From Veillonella sp. CHU740 (GTDB lineage Bacteria; Bacillota; Negativicutes; Veillonellales; Veillonellaceae), in the NCBI RefSeq assembly GCF_003992055.1, contig NZ_RQVD01000001.1, positions 222,422 through 286,421 of the forward strand: 64,000 bases of DNA. Direction: 5' to 3'. Shown here piece after piece: positions 61,301 through 64,000 of the stretch (positions are counted from its first letter, which is position 1; the number at the start of each line of letters is the position of its first letter). A model generated the notes under the pieces. The model searched no databases and was not told the origin of the DNA. It worked only from the letters and a program-made list of their open reading frames with translations. A program made the position numbers and the translations under genes.

Positions 61301-63707
61301 TAGAACCAGTCCCGATAGCTACCCCATTTTGTAACTCAGAAATAGCGCCTGTACCTAAAGCTACACCACCTAATTTTGTCACACGAGCACCTGTACCAAT
61401 CGCCGTTCCTAAATCTCCAGTAGATAAGGAATGTACCCCCATAGAAATAGATCCATGACCATTTTTATTTGTTGTTGAGGAATAATCTAATGTAGTTGTA
61501 TTTAAGGTGCCTCCATTTGTTAACTCTCCATAAGCTTGTTGGATAGTACCACTAGTGTTCTCCATTTCTACCGAACGGATGGTTCGTTCAATTTGTTCTC
61601 CGCCAATGGTCTCTGTCTTTTTAGTGGATTTGATAATCGTGTGGCCTTGTGCATCTTTTTTCTCTTTTTGATAGTTCACAGTTTGTGCAGCTACCTTAGT
61701 AATTTCGGAACCACCAATCATAATAGAGGAATCACCTTGTGCCTGTGTTCCTAAGCCCATAGCAATAGCACCTTGCTCACCAGAAGCAACAGCACCTTGA
61801 CCTACCGCAATATCTGCCACTTTTTTAGCTTTTGCCAATTGACCTACGGCTACAGAAGCTTCAACTGCTTGGGACTCATCACCAACAGCAACGGCAGAAC
61901 CTTTTGATACTGATTTATTACCCACAGCAACAGCATTTACATCTGCTTGAGAACTATAACCAAAAGCTACTGCAGACTCCTTTGCTCGTGCAGCTGTACC
62001 AGCCGCTACTGCATAATTACCTCGTGCTTCCGAGCCCATACCAATGGCGACTGCCGCCTCTGCATTCGCCACTACAGAAGCACCAGAACCGATGGCTGTA
62101 GCACCAAAAGCACCTTTTCGAACGATAGAGTTTGTACCAATCGCCACGCCTAATGGTGTAGTTGAATGTGCCTGCATGCCGATAACCGTAGACCCATCTT
62201 GACCATAGCTGGCACGCCAACTTCTATCTAAACCTACACCTACAAGCTCCTTATATTTATTGGTAATCGTAATAGGTTGTCCATTTTTTCCAGTCCCGGG
62301 AGTTACCTCAGCATTATAATCATTGACGCCTTTAGCCTCTCCACTATTAGGATTTTTTGCTTTGAAGTAATTCTTTTGGTCATAGGCTTGAATATCATTA
62401 CCACCGATAACGATAGATCCCATACCGGCTACAGATTGCGCACCAATGGCTACTGATTGGTCACCAATGGCACGGGTGTTACGGCCTAAGGCTGTACCTT
62501 CATTAATATCTACGCCTTGAAATGAGAAGAATCCATCCTTGTTGGCAGCTCCTGTATTTTTAAAATAATCTACTTTGCTGGTAGTGCCTCCAAAAGCTTT
62601 CACCAACACGGTTGTATTATCATCGGCATCTGTACCAACGCCAAGAGGGGTTCCATCAGCCCCTACGGAGCGATACCCTACCCCTGCACCAGCACCAAGC
62701 GCAACTGAATTATTAACGGCAGTATTATTCTTATTAAGTCCTGTATAGGCATTCGTACCAATAGCCACACTACCGTCATCACCCCGTTTTTCCGTACTAG
62801 CATCATCTTTTACATGACCATTTCTATTACTACCCGCAATGGCTTTAAAGCCAATGGCAATACTACGTCCCCCACCTTGGTCACGGCTTTTTGCATCCTT
62901 ACCAATGATGATATCTCCCACTTGTTTGGCAGTTGCTGAGTTACCAATTGCTATTGTATCAGCTGCTTTTGCATATGCTTGCGCTCCCAAGGCTAAGACT
63001 CCTTCTTGTTCTGCCTTTGCTGAGTTACCTATAGCAATTGTATTTGTAGCAGTAGCTCTAGCCTCATATCCTAAAGCTGTAGCTCCTTCTTGATTCGCAA
63101 AAGCTTTTCCACCGACCGCTGTGGTGAACTTATTCATTGATGTTGTACTACTACCCAAGGCAACACTGAATTCATTCGATGCATTTGCAGCATTACCGAT
63201 AGCAATGGAATTCTCACCACTTGCTTGACTTCTGGAACCTACTGCCACTGCTTGCTTATTATTTGCTTTAGTCTCCAACCCAATAGCAACTGACCAGTTA
63301 CCAGTAGATTTAGATCCAAAACCTAAGGCAATTGCACTGTCTTCTGTAGATTGTGCTCCTTTACCTATGGCCACACCATTGTTCTTCTCAGCTTTTGTTT
63401 CTTGTCCCAAGGCTACTGTACCAGAAGCACTAGCTGTAGCCGTTTTTCCCAAGGCTACAGCGCCAGCTCCCCCTGCAGTCGATTGCTCTCCAAAAGCAAC
63501 ACTCTCATTTCCCCCTGTGCCTGCCTGATTTATAGTCGCACTGACTGTACTTGCCATCACTGAACTCACCGCCATAGCCATAGCAGCAGAGCTAATGACA
63601 ATAGCTTTCGCCTTATTGCGACCTACTCGTTTTGCTAGTTCTGATACAACAATATAACAACCTTTTGTTTTACTCCAAACAACTTTATATATATGATTGA
63701 CTGACAT
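52383..63707 (-). CDS. Giant trimeric autotransporter adhesin (Hia/BadA-like)
   Basis: 3,774 residues. N-terminal extended signal region (MSVNHIYKVVWSKTKGCYIVVSELAKR) with the ESPR pattern, then a signal helix ending near SVMASTVSA. Residues about 60-830 are a long head of AIAIG/VALG beta-roll repeats. The stalk (about 830-3,560) repeats domain types: necks (AAGRIADDSTDAINGSQL), NAATVSDVLNAGWNLQ and NTAATVGDLRNMGWIVS units, ANEVKFVGEG-AIVSG-RTITVKV units and GNLKG-type beta segments. Three stalk blocks of about 1.2-1.4 kb are near copies. The YadA anchor is [26 protein letters not shown]...VTWKFG, followed by a 75-residue coiled coil. AAGGAGAATGGAGAT precedes the ATG. Surface adhesin of very large reach. 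Confidence 0.93.
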   Translation of the reverse strand: MSVNHIYKVVWSKTKGCYIVVSELAKRVGRNKAKAIVISSAAMAMAVSSVMASTVSATINQAGTGGNESVAFGEQSTAGGAGAVALGKTATASASGTVALGQETKAEKNNGVAIGKGAQSTEDSAIALGFGSKSTGNWSVAIGLETKANNKQAVAVGSRSQASGENSIAIGNAANASNEFSVALGSSTTSMNKFTTAVGGKAFANQEGATALGYEARATATNTIAIGNSAKAEQEGVLALGAQAYAKAADTIAIGNSATAKQVGDIIIGKDAKSRDQGGGRSIAIGFKAIAGSNRNGHVKDDASTEKRGDDGSVAIGTNAYTGLNKNNTAVNNSVALGAGAGVGYRSVGADGTPLGVGTDADDNTTVLVKAFGGTTSKVDYFKNTGAANKDGFFSFQGVDINEGTALGRNTRAIGDQSVAIGAQSVAGMGSIVIGGNDIQAYDQKNYFKAKNPNSGEAKGVNDYNAEVTPGTGKNGQPITITNKYKELVGVGLDRSWRASYGQDGSTVIGMQAHSTTPLGVAIGTNSIVRKGAFGATAIGSGASVVANAEAAVAIGMGSEARGNYAVAAGTAARAKESAVAFGYSSQADVNAVAVGNKSVSKGSAVAVGDESQAVEASVAVGQLAKAKKVADIAVGQGAVASGEQGAIAMGLGTQAQGDSSIMIGGSEITKVAAQTVNYQKEKKDAQGHTIIKSTKKTETIGGEQIERTIRSVEMENTSGTIQQAYGELTNGGTLNTTTLDYSSTTNKNGHGSISMGVHSLSTGDLGTAIGTGARVTKLGGVALGTGAISELQNGVAIGTGSRADMNSIGTRQTDISYDNEGKIVPFDSKKVAYTFYWAGGTNTSEGDVVSFGSPGAERQLKNVAAGRIADDSTDAINGSQLNSVTKRMSNGWSVEAEKDKTSSGVLKLNGALATKGTEVHSADGKTTTRENPGTATGNIDKIRLSDELKIRVGDNLVLHQEDASRPVYEDPDHPDRQTGTRVTSKFTYSLNPELTGLKSAQFKNDAGDTTTINGAGVTVTPVTAGKQPVSLTTTGLNNGGNVISNVAGNLPSTKNNDATTGSSNATTSQAAPILGNAANQVNPTNAATVSDVLNAGWNLQGNNKAVDFVKPYDTVNFVNGDGTTATVESTDGKTSTVKYSVNLGEGLKKDDNNNITVKAVDKSLTVGTGGVKVNPGDKSLKTTDAGLIVNTADKSLEVTDAGLKVKAGDNTLTTDEKGLKVNTGDIEPVTTGTNPGTVKVKDGDAGKIATVDSVVNAVNSAAWTATSAATSAGELGAEAKDQAVKAGDKVTFEADKNIKITQAGSKFTFATKDNVSFDTVQVGGDQGPKLSKSDAGDLKVSGTNGTDPVKVTNVKDGEISADSKDAINGSQFHKLANNTIQLKGQNGTDAATETKKQELNKKDGIAFTVKSSDGTLLEVSAEEDTITLKPKTATLTTGADGVPTADTTNGKLVTADQLVNTLTEMGWKATADKDGSGTVSGAATELIKAGDTVTFKAGDNLAVKQDGKNFIYSLQKELTGLTSAEFKNQAGDKTVINSDGVTITPATNGKQPVSLTKDGLNNGGNPITNVTSNLVNYTDPEVNGVQPAKNGLRNLDDNSVANTNAATVGDLRNMGWIVSSDKTTGAKGTTTATAYSEAVKNANEVRFVGEGSAIVSGKTEGNVRTITVKVDNQTGVNKTVTPVNYTKADGTKVYPQEVDNGDGTKTVKFFENPDGTGKEIPSTEVITSVNGPKGTTTPTTLSNIKSNLPNTKNSDTANTADAPSNATKSQGAPNITNKDGDKYINPNNAASVSDVLNAGWNLQGNGTEVDFVKAYDTVNFIDGEGTTATVASTDGKTSTVKYSVNLGKGLQKDDTGNTISVKPADSSLVVDDAGVKVNTGTINNVTTGDKPGTVEANNGDENKVATVGNVVNAINNAAWTATSAKTNDGELGKEATNQLVKSGDKVTFEADKNIKITQDGSKFTFTTKNDVSFDTVQVGGDQGPKLSKTDNGDLKVSGPNGTSKVKVTNVTSGLDTYGDNVPGTTDKNRGLVDLSKPENGQPKVSDNTAATVGDLRNMGWIVSADKKTGDLTNAYSDTVKNANEVKFVGAGTAIVSGDTVDGVRTITVKVDDQTSTNNAVTPVVYTDKDGNQVYPTGKKDKDGNQIFNTKPDGKGADVTGPVKTTINGPKGITSPTSLSNVKNNIPNVNDGSRTITNPDGTEKTGDVENINKAPLTAEEAAALANPKTKDGQANPKYIGNNAATVSDVLNAGWNLQNNGAARDFVKPFDTVNFVNGVNTTAVVTTSEDGTTSNVTYNVTGLPVTYTTADGTPVSKIGDDYYTVNDKGQPIDANGKPSTKVNKDGKPVDENGNVIKPIDTTANPLTSSLVNPNVKNTDTEPNKKTTDPTQLGNVTSGLHKYGDTVDGKEVPGSTKANHGLVDLSTPIDGSKPKVSDNTAATVGDLRNMGWIVSSDKTTGETDKAYTDTVKNANEVKFVGEGTAIVSGKTVDGVRTITVKVDDQVSTNNSVTPVNYTKADGTKVYPKMVTNPDTGKEELKFFENPDGSGAEVQKGDVVTSINGPEGTTSPTTLKNVMNNIPNVNDGTEDITKPDGTVVGKTPDNGNINKAPLTAEEAAALANPKTKDGQTNPKYIGNNAATVSDVLNAGWNLQNNGESRDFVKPYDTVNFVNGLGTTAVVTTREGNTASDVTFNVKAANGSVTVDENGVKVTTGEMKPAVGTDNKETGAIATPADPAAAKQLKDTLAAAEKDLSAARKALKEAEKALAANPKNPALQQAVADKKADVEAKQIPVEAAQRAHDEAGLNKVATVQNVAEAINNAGFNLKTSADGGEKLTGTKDDGELIKPSNTVEMVAGNNLTVKQDANGKITYATKDNVTFTNVDTGTLNVGSPNTYTDGKGNTYTKVGDKYYKPADVVNGAPKPDATPVDVTTPVTPVSPVTMKAEAAKPATNNTSDAQPSSALNITSKDGKPTQITGVGSTLNTNVVTTTPEGTATKPGAAPDIKPKTEDAHLVDLKGTSDAPVNKNAAATVGDLQNMGWVVSAKDGNGYKDVVKNANVVDFKGGNGIEINGTTLADGTREITVGIKEGEVTNKVTITRPNGKKIKALRVGKHFYKVDKDDNVTSIRKDENSNLVGTPLSVNPKEDTITNTGSGIVTGNTVANAIQASGWHIGLGETDKDFNKERKDYDKVNPNDHVKFVDGANANVSMVTVDGVNTDGIKEETTFVKVDVNRDLKIDSVTTGGTAVDKNGNNLVKVGDDYYKESDIDPVTKQPKANAKPVPKADVTPAKDGAMIVKNADGKDVVSASVGKDGSGEFAVKGKDGKDGISMTAKDGQGAIGVNGKDGATTTIKGDAITIKDKEGNTNTSTPTTNVLKDTNGNTNTSDAAGTTYKDKDDNTAVVGPKEIALTDKSGDNKTSFTNKDLIFNAKDPKTGVEKTSHVSGDKIAFTTTDEMEKVFDKDGKPVIDPATGKQKEVIKNPGNSTEYTNEGLKVIPNDIVARDANGSLTFLDKDGKPVSKDTDGTYKYVGQDGKPGKDYTGAVEALKPNVVDNTRVISFGKDKPVLDSNGNPVKGPDGKPVMTEGISAGMQQIHNVAPGTKDTDAVNVSQLRGTTININNRINRSGAQAAALAGLQSIQYDPLEPTQISAGVGYYQGASALALGVNHYKNESTMFHVGASFNGYGSEVMANASVTWKFGARADETAVKDTFRQGPISASYTLQDKVSALEAQTRVQKEQLKTIKGLEKQVEMLKELNEKQQEQIAELFKRLSEK
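55700..58960 (-). repeat. Large near-identical stalk modules in the giant adhesin
   Basis: Three successive blocks (about 55,700-56,480, 56,880-57,620 and 58,260-58,960) repeat the order SDVLNAGWNLQ, FVKPYDTVNFVNG or similar, VGDLRNMGWIVS, VKNANEVKFVGEG, VRTITVKVD and NGPKG-TTPT-L. DNA identity is high over tens of bases at a time, so unequal recombination or assembly collapse is possible. Confidence 0.7.
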
Positions 63708-63783
63708 ATCTCCATTCTCCTTTATTCCAAACTACCAATACACAAGTAGATAATATACACAGTTTTTACATGCATACCTTTAT

Positions 63784-63825
63784 AAAAAAACGACTATAAC
63801 TCGATCTGTGATGAAGCTATAGTCG
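63784..63825 (-). terminator. Hairpin with T run upstream of the giant adhesin gene
   Basis: CGACTATA (63791-63798) and TATAGTCG (63818-63825) pair; on the minus strand a run of seven T follows. It either ends a gene beyond the right edge or acts as an attenuator in the adhesin leader. Bases 63826-64000 show no gene. Confidence 0.65.
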
Positions 63826-64000
63826 GTTAATACATAAGTTTACTTATATTTATAAATTTATAAAGGTCTTGCATTTCTTACTTTATCTATATTTAATTTT
63901 TGTTATCCTTATTATATATTCCACTTTTGATTTTTTTCAATACAAATTATCTTGATATTCAAAATTGGTATAATTACATATTTAAACAATATATACAAGT

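Noticed and set aside
52383..63707. Long plus-strand open frames (up to 341 residues) opposite the giant adhesin
   Set aside because: They are antisense shadows of a repetitive, stop-poor gene, without ribosome sites or recognisable domains.
1..64000. CRISPR arrays, rRNA or insertion sequences
   Set aside because: I saw no regularly spaced identical repeats, rRNA-like sequence or transposase gene in the window.

Overview
The window looks like a chromosome segment of a low-GC, Gram-negative-staining Firmicute (Negativicutes, most likely Veillonella). The ribosome binding sites are strong AGGAGG-type sites, as in Firmicutes. Two trimeric autotransporter adhesins with outer-membrane YadA anchors nevertheless show a double-membrane envelope. 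Species assignment is an inference.

Layout. (1) 1-2.3 kb: host phosphoglucomutase (runs off the left edge) and a YitT-family membrane protein. (2) 2.3-41.7 kb: one apparently complete temperate T7-like podovirus prophage, read almost entirely on the minus strand. In transcription order from the right end it carries: dUTPase, ssDNA-binding protein, endonuclease I, small replication-region genes including three tandem paralogs, primase-helicase, DNA polymerase, small genes, 5'-3' exonuclease, DUF3310 protein, portal, scaffold, capsid, a terminator in the place of T7 Tphi, tail tube A and B, three internal virion proteins, tail fibre, lysis cassette, a cytosine methyltransferase, small and large terminase, about 1 kb of non-coding DNA, small early genes, a split T7-type RNA polymerase and a tyrosine integrase. 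(3) 41.8-48.5 kb: host metabolic genes (ridA, ogt, pncB, menA, a MetQ lipoprotein) and two secreted proteins of unknown function. (4) 48.7-63.7 kb: two tandem trimeric autotransporters of 1,090 and 3,774 residues.

How the prophage seems to work. The only plus-strand prophage gene encodes a small ribbon-helix-helix protein (7045-7245). Around it lie five copies of a 20-bp inverted repeat, GTAATGC-N6-GCATTAC or close. They sit on divergent sigma70-type promoters, one for the repressor and one for the operon that ends in the phage RNA polymerase, and on a third promoter at 8345-8373. This looks like a compact lysogeny switch that silences the phage polymerase. The polymerase gene is also interrupted by a run of eight G (5371-5378); losing one G would restore an 839-residue enzyme. 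The polymerase is therefore either dead, phase-variable, or made by slippage. The methyltransferase has a G7 run at the equivalent ATG-GGG-GGG sequence, in frame.

The other strong signal is a short motif, AGACA(A/C)AA on either strand. I counted about 90 exact copies between 3.6 and 41.6 kb and only two in the roughly 25 kb of flanking host DNA. It lies in several reading frames and between genes, so selection appears to act on the DNA. Its complement contains GTGTC or TTGTC, which fits recognition by a T7-type primase, but that role is inferred.
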